Shown here in pieces: positions 28,074-37,031 of a stretch of DNA of 64,000 nucleotides; the first letter of the stretch is position 1, and each line of letters begins with the position of its first letter. The notes below the pieces were generated by a model. The model was not told the DNA's origin, did no database searches, and saw only the letters and a list, made by a program, of their open reading frames with translations. Origin of the DNA: JAWKZG01 sp041396125 (lineage in GTDB: Bacteria > Pseudomonadota > Gammaproteobacteria > Competibacterales > Competibacteraceae); contig JAWKZG010000001.1 in assembly GCA_041396125.1 (NCBI GenBank), positions 62,001 to 126,000 on the forward strand, written 5' to 3'. The position numbers were made by a program, and so were the translations under genes.

Positions 28074-28102
28074 TGTCATTCCCGCGCAGGCGGGAATCCA
28101 GC
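28074..28102. repeat. Dispersed palindromic repeat, fourth copy
   Basis: The same TTCCCGC GCAG GCGGGAA element with GTCA and TCCAGC flanks as at 7526 and 12816. The gap 27896-28203 holds nothing else I can support. Confidence 0.85.
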
Positions 28103-28203
28103 AATGTTTATGGTACAGCAAAATATTGCAAACCTATCTGTGCTGCACTTGCCAGCAGACTTCTGTAGCGCGCCAATTGGTCAGTAATTCGTCAGTTCAA
28201 GGC

Positions 28204-31200
28204 CTACACCAAAACCACCAGTAAATCCTTCGACTCGACCTGCATGCCGGGGGTAACGAAGACTTCCTTGATGGTGGCGTCGCGGTCGGCGCGGATCGCG
28301 GTTTCCATTTTCATGGCTTCCAGTGTAACCAGAATATCGCCGCGACTGACATGCTGGCCTTCACTGACCGCTACGCTGACCACGGCCCCCGGCATGGGTG
28401 CGGGAATCTGATCCGGGTTGCCGTCCTCGGCTTTGGGATGGGCTTTCTTGCTGCTGGTCAAACCCTGCTGGGCGATCCGAACCAGACGCGGCTGGCCATT
28501 CATCTCAAAAAACACCCGTCGCATACCATCGTCGTCCGGTTCGCTGGTGGTCAGATGACGGATGACCAGGGCTTTGCCTTTGTCGATTTCGACGCCGATT
28601 TCATCACCTTCCTGCATACCGTAGAAAAACACCGGTGTCGGCAGCACCGCGACATTACCGTACTGGCTGCGGTGCTGGGCGTAGTCGGCGTAGACTTTGG
28701 GATACATCAGATAGGACGCCAGATCGGTATCGTGGAGTTCTCGCTCGGAGAGTTCCTGCGCCTTGGCGCGTTCAGCCGCCAGATCAGTCGGTGGCAGATG
28801 CGCGCCGGGGCGTTCGCGCGGCGGTGGTTCGGTGCCTAGAATACGGCGGGTCAGTTGCGGCGGAAAGCCGTCCGGCGGAAAGCCCTGCTGGCCCTTGAAC
28901 AGGGACACGACCGATTCGGGGAAATTGATTTCCTTGTCCGGATTCAACACATCAGCCGGGGTAAGACCCGCCGTCACCATGAACAAAGCCATATCACCGA
29001 CTACTTTCGAGGTCGGCGTGACTTTGACAATATCACCAAATAATTGATTAACCTGGGCGTACATCTCCGCCACTTCCGGCCAGTGATGTTCCAGCCCCAT
29101 GGCACGGGCCTGTTCGCGCAGATTGGTGTATTGCCCGCCGGGCATTTCGTGTCGATACACATCGGCGGTGCCGGAACGGATATCGCTTTCGAATGCGGCG
29201 TAGTGCCGGCGCACGCCTTCCCAGTAATGGGCAATCGAGCGCAGCGCGTCGCCGTCCAGACCAGGATCGCGCTCGTTGCCGCGCAGTGCGGCGACAATCG
29301 CGCCCAGATTGGGCTGTGAGGTCAGCCCGCTCATGCTGTCCATGGCAGCGTCAACCGCATCCACGCCGGCGTCAATCGCAGCCAGCACGCTGGCGGCGGC
29401 AATGCCGCTGGTGTCGTGGGTGTGAAAATGAATCGGCAGGCCGGTTTCCTGTTTCAGGGTGCTGATCAGCTGATGTGCGGCGGCAGGTTTGCACACCCCG
29501 GCCATGTCTTTGATGCTTAGAATATGCACACCGGCCCGTTCCAGTTCCTGGGCGATATTGACGTAATACTGGAGATTGTATTTCGGTCGTTTCGGGTCGA
29601 GCAGATCGCCGGTGTAACAGATCGCGCCTTCGCATAACTTGCCGCTGTCCAGTACCGCGTCGATAGCGACCCGCATATTCTCGACCCAGTTCAGCGAATC
29701 GAACACGCGGAATAAATCGATACCATTATCTGCAGCCTGGCGCACGAAAAACTGCACGACATTGTCCGGATAATTGGTGTAGCCGACTGCATTCGAGCCG
29801 CGCAGCAGCATCTGGAATAACACATTCGGAACGCGCTCGCGCAGCGCTGCCAGACGCTCCCAGGGATCTTCCTTGAGAAAGCGCAAAGCGACATCGAAGG
29901 TTGCTCCGCCCCAGCATTCCAGCGAAAACAGCTCTGGCAGCAGGCGGGCGTAATAGGGCGCGATAGCCCACATATCATGCGAACGCATACGGGTGGCGAA
30001 CAGGGACTGATGTGCGTCACGCAAGGTGGTGTCGGTAATCAGCACCTGCTTCTGCTCCAACATCCAGGCAGCAAAGCGCTCGGGCCCGAGTGCTTCCAGA
30101 CGCTGGCGACTGCCGTCGGGAATAGTGCTGCCCAGCTTGATGTGGGGCAGCTGCGGAATTGCCGTCAGCGCCGGTTTGACCCGACCCTGTACTTCGGGGT
30201 TGCCGTTGACGATGACCTCACCGATGAACTGCAGCAGACGGGTGGCGCGATCCCGCCGCCGCGATAGCTGGAATAATTCCGGGGTTTCGTCAATAAACCG
30301 GGTCGTGCATTCGCCGGATTGAAACGTCGGATGGTTAATGACGTTTTCCAGAAATAATAAATTGGTCGCCAGCCCACGTACCCGGAATTCACGCAGCGCC
30401 CGGTCCATGCGCCGGATGGCGTCGATAGGGCTGGGCGACCAGGCGGTGACTTTGACCAGCAGAGAATCATAAAAGGGCGTGATCAAACCGCCGGAATAGG
30501 CGGTGCCGGCGTCCAGTCGCACGCCGAAACCGGCCGCGCTGCGGTACACCAGAATACGGCCATAATCGGGTACGAAATTGTTTTCCGGGTCTTCCGTTGT
30601 CACCCGGCACTGCAGCGCATGGCCGCTGAGCGTGATATCGGCCTGCGCCGGCACACCGCTGCTGTCGTCGCCGATACGCCCACCCTGGCTGATCAGAATC
30701 TGCGCCTTGACGATATCGACCCCGGTAATTTCCTCGGTAACGGTATGCTCGACCTGGATGCGCGGATTGACTTCGATAAAATAAAATTCGCCGTTGTCGG
30801 AATCCATTAAAAATTCGATGGTACCGGCATGGGTGTACTCGACTTTCTCGGCCAGCCGCAAAGCCGCCTGGCACAAATCGCTGCGCTGCTGCTCATCCAG
30901 ATAGGGCGCGGGGGCGCGTTCGATCACTTTCTGGTGGCGGCGCTGCACCGAGCAGTCACGTTCGAATAAATGCACCCGATTGCCGTGCCGATCGCCCAAT
31001 ATCTGCACCTCGACATGGCGGGCGCGGCGGACCAGTTTTTCCAGATAGACTTCGTCATTGCCAAAAGCGGCTTTGGCCTCGCGCCGTGCGCTGTCGACCT
31101 GATTGATCAGGTCAGTAGCGGATTCGATTACCCGCATACCGCGGCCACCGCCGCCCCAGGAGGCTTTCAGCATGACCGGGAAACCCACCTCGGCGGCCAT

Positions 31201-31668
31201 TTGCTGAATGAGCTTTGGCTCGCGCGGCAAAGGTCCGGTCGCCGGCATGACCGGCACCCCGGCGGCTTCGGCCAGGTGTCGCGCCGAGACTTTATTGCCG
31301 AGCTGGCGCATCACCTTGGGGGTGGGACCGATGAACTCGATATTGGCGGCGGCGCAGGCATCAGCGAAATCCGGGTTTTCCGCCAGAAAACCATAGCCCG
31401 GATGAATAGCGTCCACTTCGGCTTCGATGGCGATACGAATAATATCTTCGATATCCAGATAGGCGTCGATAGGTTTTTTGCCAGCGCCGACCAGGTAGCT
31501 TTCATCGGCTTTGAAGCGATGCAGCGCAAAACGGTCTTCGTTGGAATAAATCGCGATGGTATGAATGCCGAGTTCGCTCGCCGCCCGCATGACACGGATG
31601 GCAATTTCGCTGCGATTAGCGATGAGTAAACGCTGGATTTTACGGGCTGCTGGCAATGACATGGACAT
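28204..31668 (-). CDS. pyc: Pyruvate carboxylase (single chain)
   Basis: 1154-residue biotin enzyme converting pyruvate, bicarbonate and ATP to oxaloacetate. Order of domains: biotin carboxylase (residues 10-460, ATP-grasp with MLKASWGGGGRGMRV and EVNPRIQVEHTVTE), carboxyltransferase (about 545-1000, TDTTLRDAHQSLFATRMR and FSLECWGGATFDVALRFL), and biotinyl domain with Lys1120 in EAMKMETA. A start at 31662 rather than 31668 is possible, since GGGAG is 6 bases from that ATG but directly abuts the first. It replenishes the TCA cycle; single-chain forms are less usual in gammaproteobacteria than split or PEP carboxylase solutions. Confidence 0.96.
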   Translation of the reverse strand: MSMSLPAARKIQRLLIANRSEIAIRVMRAASELGIHTIAIYSNEDRFALHRFKADESYLVGAGKKPIDAYLDIEDIIRIAIEAEVDAIHPGYGFLAENPDFADACAAANIEFIGPTPKVMRQLGNKVSARHLAEAAGVPVMPATGPLPREPKLIQQMAAEVGFPVMLKASWGGGGRGMRVIESATDLINQVDSARREAKAAFGNDEVYLEKLVRRARHVEVQILGDRHGNRVHLFERDCSVQRRHQKVIERAPAPYLDEQQRSDLCQAALRLAEKVEYTHAGTIEFLMDSDNGEFYFIEVNPRIQVEHTVTEEITGVDIVKAQILISQGGRIGDDSSGVPAQADITLSGHALQCRVTTEDPENNFVPDYGRILVYRSAAGFGVRLDAGTAYSGGLITPFYDSLLVKVTAWSPSPIDAIRRMDRALREFRVRGLATNLLFLENVINHPTFQSGECTTRFIDETPELFQLSRRRDRATRLLQFIGEVIVNGNPEVQGRVKPALTAIPQLPHIKLGSTIPDGSRQRLEALGPERFAAWMLEQKQVLITDTTLRDAHQSLFATRMRSHDMWAIAPYYARLLPELFSLECWGGATFDVALRFLKEDPWERLAALRERVPNVLFQMLLRGSNAVGYTNYPDNVVQFFVRQAADNGIDLFRVFDSLNWVENMRVAIDAVLDSGKLCEGAICYTGDLLDPKRPKYNLQYYVNIAQELERAGVHILSIKDMAGVCKPAAAHQLISTLKQETGLPIHFHTHDTSGIAAASVLAAIDAGVDAVDAAMDSMSGLTSQPNLGAIVAALRGNERDPGLDGDALRSIAHYWEGVRRHYAAFESDIRSGTADVYRHEMPGGQYTNLREQARAMGLEHHWPEVAEMYAQVNQLFGDIVKVTPTSKVVGDMALFMVTAGLTPADVLNPDKEINFPESVVSLFKGQQGFPPDGFPPQLTRRILGTEPPPRERPGAHLPPTDLAAERAKAQELSERELHDTDLASYLMYPKVYADYAQHRSQYGNVAVLPTPVFFYGMQEGDEIGVEIDKGKALVIRHLTTSEPDDDGMRRVFFEMNGQPRLVRIAQQGLTSSKKAHPKAEDGNPDQIPAPMPGAVVSVAVSEGQHVSRGDILVTLEAMKMETAIRADRDATIKEVFVTPGMQVESKDLLVVLV

Positions 31669-31935
31669 CTCCCGACTGCAAGAATGCTGCTGATGTTGTT
31701 GTTCAACGCGGAAAAGAATTTGAAAAACAATCCGTTAAAAATCTGGCCGGACTGCTTTCATGACAACCGTAATCAGTATGCCCATGTTGCGACGCAGCAT
31801 CAATTCCTTAAATAGCATCACTGCGGCGCGTGCAGAGCGTGCTGCATGCCGCTGCAGTGTGCTCGCGGGACGGAAAGCCCGTTTTAAAAATACTGTTTTG
31901 GCCTTGCGGGCCGCACATTTTTAAAATCGAATCAC

Positions 31936-32460
31936 TCAATTATTCAGTAAGGCTTCGATCTGTTGCAGGATGACAGGATCATCCCAGGGCTTGTCGCCCA
32001 CTTCAGAATAAACAATCATGCCATCCCGGTTGACGACAAAAGTGGTCGGCAGGTTTTGCACTTGCCAGGCCATGGTGGCGACCAGATTCTCGTCCAGCAA
32101 CAATGGGAAATCCACGCTCAGACGGTCTGTGAAACGCGTTATGTCATCTTGCGTTTCTCCCATATTGATGCCGATGACTTCCAGTCCGCGGGCCTGCAAA
32201 GTCGTACGCAGATTTTGCAGCGCCGGCATCTCGTGGATACAGGGCGGGCACCAGGTGGCCCAGAAGTTGACCACCAGCACCTTGCCCTGGTAATCCGCCA
32301 GACTATGGCTTTGACCCTGTGCATCAGGCAGCGTGAAAGCCGGGGCGGCTACCGGTTCATCCAGGGCCAGCAACGGTTCGACAGCTTGTGCGCTGGCGCT
32401 GCCGGTGTAGACGGCAGACAGACTGAGCAAAGCAAACAGAAAGAAACGGGCGATAGACAT
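31936..32460 (-). CDS. TlpA-like thioredoxin-fold protein, exported
   Basis: 174 residues with a signal peptide (FFLFALLSLSAVYTGSASA) and a thioredoxin/AhpC-TSA fold: VNFWATWCPPCIHEMPAL gives the redox-active WCPPC motif, and NLPTTFVVNRDG the cis-proline loop. TlpA/ResA-like proteins reduce periplasmic disulfides, often for cytochrome maturation. No ccm genes are visible nearby. Confidence 0.92.
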   Translation of the reverse strand: MSIARFFLFALLSLSAVYTGSASAQAVEPLLALDEPVAAPAFTLPDAQGQSHSLADYQGKVLVVNFWATWCPPCIHEMPALQNLRTTLQARGLEVIGINMGETQDDITRFTDRLSVDFPLLLDENLVATMAWQVQNLPTTFVVNRDGMIVYSEVGDKPWDDPVILQQIEALLNN

Positions 32461-32700
32461 AAAAACTCCTGTTAATACGGATAGACCGTTAAACCATTAA
32501 TACGGATAGATAAGCACAGCGGATGTGGTTCAGGATAGAGTGCACAGACCTTTGCTGGATTGAACAAACGTGTATTATTTTCAGTGAAACACTGATTTCA
32601 ATAAAGCCTCAAAGCCTTTGTTGGCAGCTGACGCCTTGGCAGACCGCGGCGTGGTTGCGCGTAACCGCATATTTTTTCATAGACCTGAAGGTATTTATAA

Positions 32701-33207
32701 ATGACGCTTGCCCTGGTTGTCGCCATGGCCCAAAACCGTGTGATCGGTCGAGCCAATACCATGCCCTGGTATTTGCCTTCGGAATTGCAGTTTTTCAAGC
32801 AAATCACCCTGGGCAAGCCGATCATCATGGGGCGCAAAACCCATCAGTCCATCGGCCGGGTTTTACCCGGTCGGCAGAATATTGTGGTGAGCCGTAATGC
32901 TGACTTGCAGCTTGCGCCGGGCTGTATCCTGGTTGCCTCGCTGGAAGACGCGATGCACACGGCCCGATTATCCGCGGGTAGTACGGGCGAGGTCATGCTG
33001 ATCGGCGGTGCCGAGCTGTACCGCCAGGGCTTGCCGCTGGCGGATCGCATTTATCTCACACGGGTCGAGGCCGAAATCGAGGGCGACACGTTTTTCCCGG
33101 AGCTGCCGGCAGCGCAATGGCATGAGGTCTGGCGCGAAAGTTTTCCGGCCGATGACCGTCATGCGTACCCGCACACCCGTTGTTTGCTGGAAAGAACCAC
33201 TGCTTAG
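32701..33207 (+). CDS. folA: Dihydrofolate reductase
   Basis: 168-residue NADPH-dependent enzyme making tetrahydrofolate. Conserved elements are LALVVAMAQNRVIG, the NTMPWYLPSELQFFK loop, PIIMGRKTHQSIGRVLPGRQN in two blocks, and EVMLIGGAELYRQGLPLADR. Length is normal. AAGG lies before the ATG. Isolated between two minus-strand operons. Confidence 0.97.
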   Translation: MTLALVVAMAQNRVIGRANTMPWYLPSELQFFKQITLGKPIIMGRKTHQSIGRVLPGRQNIVVSRNADLQLAPGCILVASLEDAMHTARLSAGSTGEVMLIGGAELYRQGLPLADRIYLTRVEAEIEGDTFFPELPAAQWHEVWRESFPADDRHAYPHTRCLLERTTA

Positions 33208-33325
33208 CCCCGCCCGATGCGGTTCGCAGGCTCACCACATCCTACAAATTTGCCCATGATAATGAATGTAGCAACGCAGGATGCGGCGATGCGGTTCGCA
33301 GACTCACCAAGTCCTGCAGTCCCTA
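33208..33325. repeat. Two related repeat units after folA
   Basis: GATGCGGTTCGCAGNCTCACCA occurs at about 33218 and again at about 33289 with the adjoining ATCCTAC/GTCCTGC, resembling fragments of the GTAGGATGCG-type palindromic repeat found at 60598 and 63866. Confidence 0.6.
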
Positions 33326-33337
33326 TAAAAATGGGTA

Positions 33338-34885
33338 TCAACCCATGATGCCGATCTGCCAGGGCACGAACTCGTTGTCGCCCAGTCCCAGCAGTTCGCT
33401 TTTGGACGGCTCGCCCGAGGCGGTACGCAGAATCAGCTCGAAGATGCGCTGGCCCATTTCTTCCAGGGTGCAGGTGCCGTCCAGGATTTCGCCGCAGTTG
33501 ATGTCCATGTCCTCTTCGAGATAACGGTACATCGGCGTATTGGTTGCCAGTTTCAGACTGGGCACCGGTTTGGCACCGAACATCGAGCCGCGTCCGGTGG
33601 TGAAAGCGATCATATTCGCACCGCCGGCGATCTGGCCGGTAGCCGAGACCGGGTCGTAGCCGGGCGTATCCATGAACACCAGACCTTTTTGTGTGACCGG
33701 TTCGGCGTATTTATACACTTCCATCAGCGGGCCGGTGCCGCCTTTCATGGAGGAACCCAGCGATTTCTCGAAAATATTAGCTAAGCCGCCGGCCTGATTG
33801 CCGGGGCTGACCTGGCCGTTGATCTGTACATCGCGACCCACGGCATAATCGTTTTTCCACCAGAGGATGCGTTCCACCAGCTTCTCGCCGACCTCCCGCG
33901 ATACGGCGCGACGGGTCAGGGTGTGTTCGACGCCGTAGATTTCCGGGGTTTCCGATAAAATTGCGGTGCCGCCGTGTCGCACCAGAATATCCATGGCCGC
34001 GCCCAGCGCCGGATTGGCCGTGATCGATGAAAAACCATCCGAACCGCCGCATTGCAGACCGACGCTGATATGGCTGGCCGGCACGGTCTGACGGGTGACC
34101 TGATTGGCTTCCGGCAGCAGTTTTCGCACCGCCTCGACGCCGGCTTCGATGGTTTTGCGGGTGCCGCCGGTTTCCTGCATGGTGAAGGTATGCAGGCGCG
34201 GGCCGGTTTGCAACTGCTCCTGATCCAGCAGTCCCTGCAGCTGATTGCGTTCACAACCCAGTCCGACAATCAGCGCTGCAGCCAGATTAGGATGCCGCGC
34301 ATAACCGGACATGGTCCGCCGCAGCAGCGCCATCGGCTCGCCAGTCATCTCCATGCCGCAACCCAGGGCATGGCTGAACGCCACCACGCCGTCCACATTC
34401 GGATATTCGGCCAGCCGTTCCGGCGTGAACCAGTCGGCTATACGGCGCACCACCGTGGCCGAACAGTTAACCGTGGCCAGAATACCGATGTAATTACGGG
34501 TGGCGACCCGGCCATCGTCTCGCACAATGCCTTGAAAAGTGGCCTGTTCCGACGCGGGCAGCCGTTCGACCGGGCGGTATTCGCTGGCATGCGCGTAATC
34601 ACGGTCGAATTCTCGGAAGACCATATTGTGATTGTGGATCATGGTGCCGGCGGGAATATCAACCCCGGCGAAGCCGATCACCACATTGTATTTGCGTATC
34701 GGTTCGCCTTTTTCGATCCGCTGGGCGGCTATTTTGTAACCTGCCGGCACCTGACTGCGGCTGGTCAGGTTTTCACCTTCAATAGCCGAGCCCAGCGTCA
34801 GATTGGTACGTGCCACCACCACATTATCGTTCGGGTGCAGCCGGATAATCGCGCCGGTGACCTTTTTTTCGCTGAGCTCAAGCAT
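33338..34885 (-). CDS. UxaA-family sugar-acid dehydratase (altronate/galactarate dehydratase-like)
   Basis: 515 residues. N-terminal SAF domain (about residues 10-85, IRLHPNDNVVVAR), then the UxaA catalytic region with YIGILATVNCSATVVRRIAD, ALGCGMEMTG, GLGCERNQLQGL, GLQCGGSDGFSSITANPALG in separate blocks. These iron- or magnesium-dependent enzymes dehydrate altronate, galactarate or related aldonates. The pairing with a DapA-like gene (one-base overlap TGATG) implies a two-step route through a 2-keto-3-deoxy acid. The exact sugar acid cannot be told. Confidence 0.85.
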   Translation of the reverse strand: MLELSEKKVTGAIIRLHPNDNVVVARTNLTLGSAIEGENLTSRSQVPAGYKIAAQRIEKGEPIRKYNVVIGFAGVDIPAGTMIHNHNMVFREFDRDYAHASEYRPVERLPASEQATFQGIVRDDGRVATRNYIGILATVNCSATVVRRIADWFTPERLAEYPNVDGVVAFSHALGCGMEMTGEPMALLRRTMSGYARHPNLAAALIVGLGCERNQLQGLLDQEQLQTGPRLHTFTMQETGGTRKTIEAGVEAVRKLLPEANQVTRQTVPASHISVGLQCGGSDGFSSITANPALGAAMDILVRHGGTAILSETPEIYGVEHTLTRRAVSREVGEKLVERILWWKNDYAVGRDVQINGQVSPGNQAGGLANIFEKSLGSSMKGGTGPLMEVYKYAEPVTQKGLVFMDTPGYDPVSATGQIAGGANMIAFTTGRGSMFGAKPVPSLKLATNTPMYRYLEEDMDINCGEILDGTCTLEEMGQRIFELILRTASGEPSKSELLGLGDNEFVPWQIGIMG

Positions 34886-35823
34886 CAGGCATCTCCCGCC
34901 GGGCGCGACGGCAGACCGGGCATGCTAAAGCCGACCTGTGTCAGCCCTTGTACCAGCTCACGTTGCTGGGCATCATCCAGCTCCACCAGCGGCGGGCGCA
35001 CGGTGCGCCAGGCCGGATCGTCGGCGTAATGGGCGATAGCGGCTTTCAGCGCTGCGATCATGACATAGCTCTGGAAAACGCCACGCACGGCGTCCAGCGC
35101 CGCCTGCTGCTGTTCCGCATCCGCCTGTTGCCAGCTGCGTGCCAATTGTGCAATCGGGCCGGGATTGACATTGGCGGTGGCGCTGATGCAGCCGGCACCG
35201 CCGCCGCGCAGGGTGGCCAGCAGAAAGGTCTCGGAGCCGGCGAAAACATCAAAACCCTGCGGCTGGAACTGTTCCAGCATAGCGCGGGTATTGTCCCAGT
35301 TGCCGGAGCTGTCCTTGACCCCGGCAATAGCCTTGGGATACGCCTTCAGCAGCCGTTCGATCAGACCCAGGCTGATCGGCACCTGGGCGACCGGCGGAAT
35401 ATGGTACAGATAAATTCGCAGCCGCTCGTCACCGACCCGTTCGATGATTTCCGCATAATTGCGGAACAGGCCTTCATCGGAAACACCCTTATAGTAAAAA
35501 GGCGGCAGCATCAGCACTCCGCCGCAGCCCAGCTCTACCGCCCGGCGGGTCAGTTCGACCGAATCAGTGAGCGAACAGCAGCCGGTGCCAGGCATCATGC
35601 GGGCAGCGGGCAGACCTGCTTCGACCAATTGTTCCAGCAAGCCTATTTTTTCTTTCAATGACAGTGAATTAGCTTCCGAGTTGGTGCCAAATACGGCCAG
35701 CCCGACATCGTTTTGCAGCAACCAGCGACAGTGCTGGACAAGACGTGCGCCATCCGGTTGCAAGGCGCTGTCAAAAGGTGTTACCACTGGAGAAAGTACA
35801 CCGCGCATCGGCGAGTTAGTCAT
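34885..35823 (-). CDS. DapA-family aldolase or dehydratase
   Basis: 312-residue (beta/alpha)8 class I lyase. The ATG at 35823 was preferred over the longer frame because GAGGA lies 8 bases upstream and MRGVLSPVVTPFD is the family opening. Visible are the FGTNSEANSLSLKEK loop (GTxGE position), the YLYHIPP tyrosine region and the Schiff-base lysine in AIAGVKDSSGNW. The serine-rich loop lacks the GTTGE of true DapA, so a keto-deoxy sugar-acid aldolase or dehydratase is more likely. Operon with the UxaA-like gene. Confidence 0.85.
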   Translation of the reverse strand: MTNSPMRGVLSPVVTPFDSALQPDGARLVQHCRWLLQNDVGLAVFGTNSEANSLSLKEKIGLLEQLVEAGLPAARMMPGTGCCSLTDSVELTRRAVELGCGGVLMLPPFYYKGVSDEGLFRNYAEIIERVGDERLRIYLYHIPPVAQVPISLGLIERLLKAYPKAIAGVKDSSGNWDNTRAMLEQFQPQGFDVFAGSETFLLATLRGGGAGCISATANVNPGPIAQLARSWQQADAEQQQAALDAVRGVFQSYVMIAALKAAIAHYADDPAWRTVRPPLVELDDAQQRELVQGLTQVGFSMPGLPSRPAGDA

Positions 35824-35990
35824 TCGTAAAGTCCTCAATTGGATAGTTTTAAAGCTGTTGCAGAAACAGCTTCGGAAGGGGTAAACGGATGTACCCGGCC
35901 GGCTGCAGTGCCTGCCCGGCACCGCGTCCGGCGATCAACAGATCGGCGTCAAATAAAACGGAACTGTTGGTTTATGCTGCCGGTGCCTGC

Positions 35991-36422
35991 TTATGCGTTG
36001 CCGGACGGCTTATCCTGGCGCCCGCCAAACAACTGGTAAAACAGGCCGGTGCCCAGGCCCCAGGCGCCGTTCAGCAGCAAGCCGCCCATGATCATGGGTG
36101 GATTCCAGCTCAGTGGCATGCCTTTCAGCGGAAACACCACCAGCAGCGCGATGGCCGTGGGTGCAATTGCACCCAGGACAATCATGCCCAGCCAGAATCC
36201 GATGCTGTTGAGCCGGCCCAGCAGCCAAACCAGCAGAATACCCCATAGTCCACCCCAGAATGCAAGCGAGAAGAGCTGCGGCACGCCCAGCGGCGGCACC
36301 GGCGTCATGTTGAACGGGGCGAAAGGCACCATACCATTGCTATGCAGCAGCCACAGTACACCCTGATGAAAAATCAGGGTGGCTAGGAAGCCGGCGAGGA
36401 AGCCCAGAAGTGTTTTTTGCAT
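35991..36422 (-). CDS. Small integral membrane protein
   Basis: 143 residues with four hydrophobic segments (LLGFLAGFLATLIFHQGVLWLL, LFSLAFWGGLWGILLVWLLG, FWLGMIVLGAIAPTAIALLVV, LLNGAWGLGTGLFYQLF). The family is common in proteobacteria but I know no role. No close partner gene on the same strand. Confidence 0.75.
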   Translation of the reverse strand: MQKTLLGFLAGFLATLIFHQGVLWLLHSNGMVPFAPFNMTPVPPLGVPQLFSLAFWGGLWGILLVWLLGRLNSIGFWLGMIVLGAIAPTAIALLVVFPLKGMPLSWNPPMIMGGLLLNGAWGLGTGLFYQLFGGRQDKPSGNA

Positions 36423-36528
36423 GCGGGATACTCCGATTAAAAGCCGCGAATTTGAATATTTTGCGGCTGCAGTTTAGTATATATTGCAGCGTTGCATGTC
36501 CTTCTATGCCGCAATACGGGCCATAATC

Positions 36529-36900
36529 ATGAAATACCGGGAACTCAAACTGTTTCTTCAGGCAGGGCTGATCTCCAATGTGCGGGTGCTGCCTTTCACT
36601 TGGACTAAAGGGGCTCAGGAAAAAAGCTGGTGTATCGACGTGCTGATCAAACCGGTGCTGGAAACCGGCGCTAATACTGATGTGCTGGAGTCTGATCGCT
36701 CCACCAAACAGCGTGTTCAGATACGTCGTTTTGCCAGCATCGACAGTGCCGCCAAATACCTCAGGCAACTTGGCGTGTCGTCCTTTGTAGTTGACTTGAA
36801 CGATACGATTTCGTTCGCAGCCACAACCGGTGTAACGCTCATGGATGCCGATGCCGGGCAGGCAGCAAGCTCTGCTAAACCTGTAACCAACGAGTCTTAA
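36529..36900 (+). CDS. Protein of unknown function upstream of the NAGGN cassette
   Basis: 123 residues from an ATG at 36529 (weak ribosome site; an in-frame start at 36484 is possible). Mixed alpha/beta composition with no signal peptide or membrane helix; WCIDVLIKPVLETG and VQIRRFASIDSAAKYLRQLGV stand out. I do not recognise the family. It lies 131 bases before asnO on the same strand. Confidence 0.6.
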   Translation: MKYRELKLFLQAGLISNVRVLPFTWTKGAQEKSWCIDVLIKPVLETGANTDVLESDRSTKQRVQIRRFASIDSAAKYLRQLGVSSFVVDLNDTISFAATTGVTLMDADAGQAASSAKPVTNES

Positions 36901-37031
36901 AATCCTCTTTCCTCTCGCTTTCTTGCGCTCAATATACGCGGTATCCGGTATGTCGGTGCCCCGTATTCACAACTCTATTCACAACACGGGTGCGGATTGC
37001 ACCGGTGCATGACTTAACAGGACGATGACAT

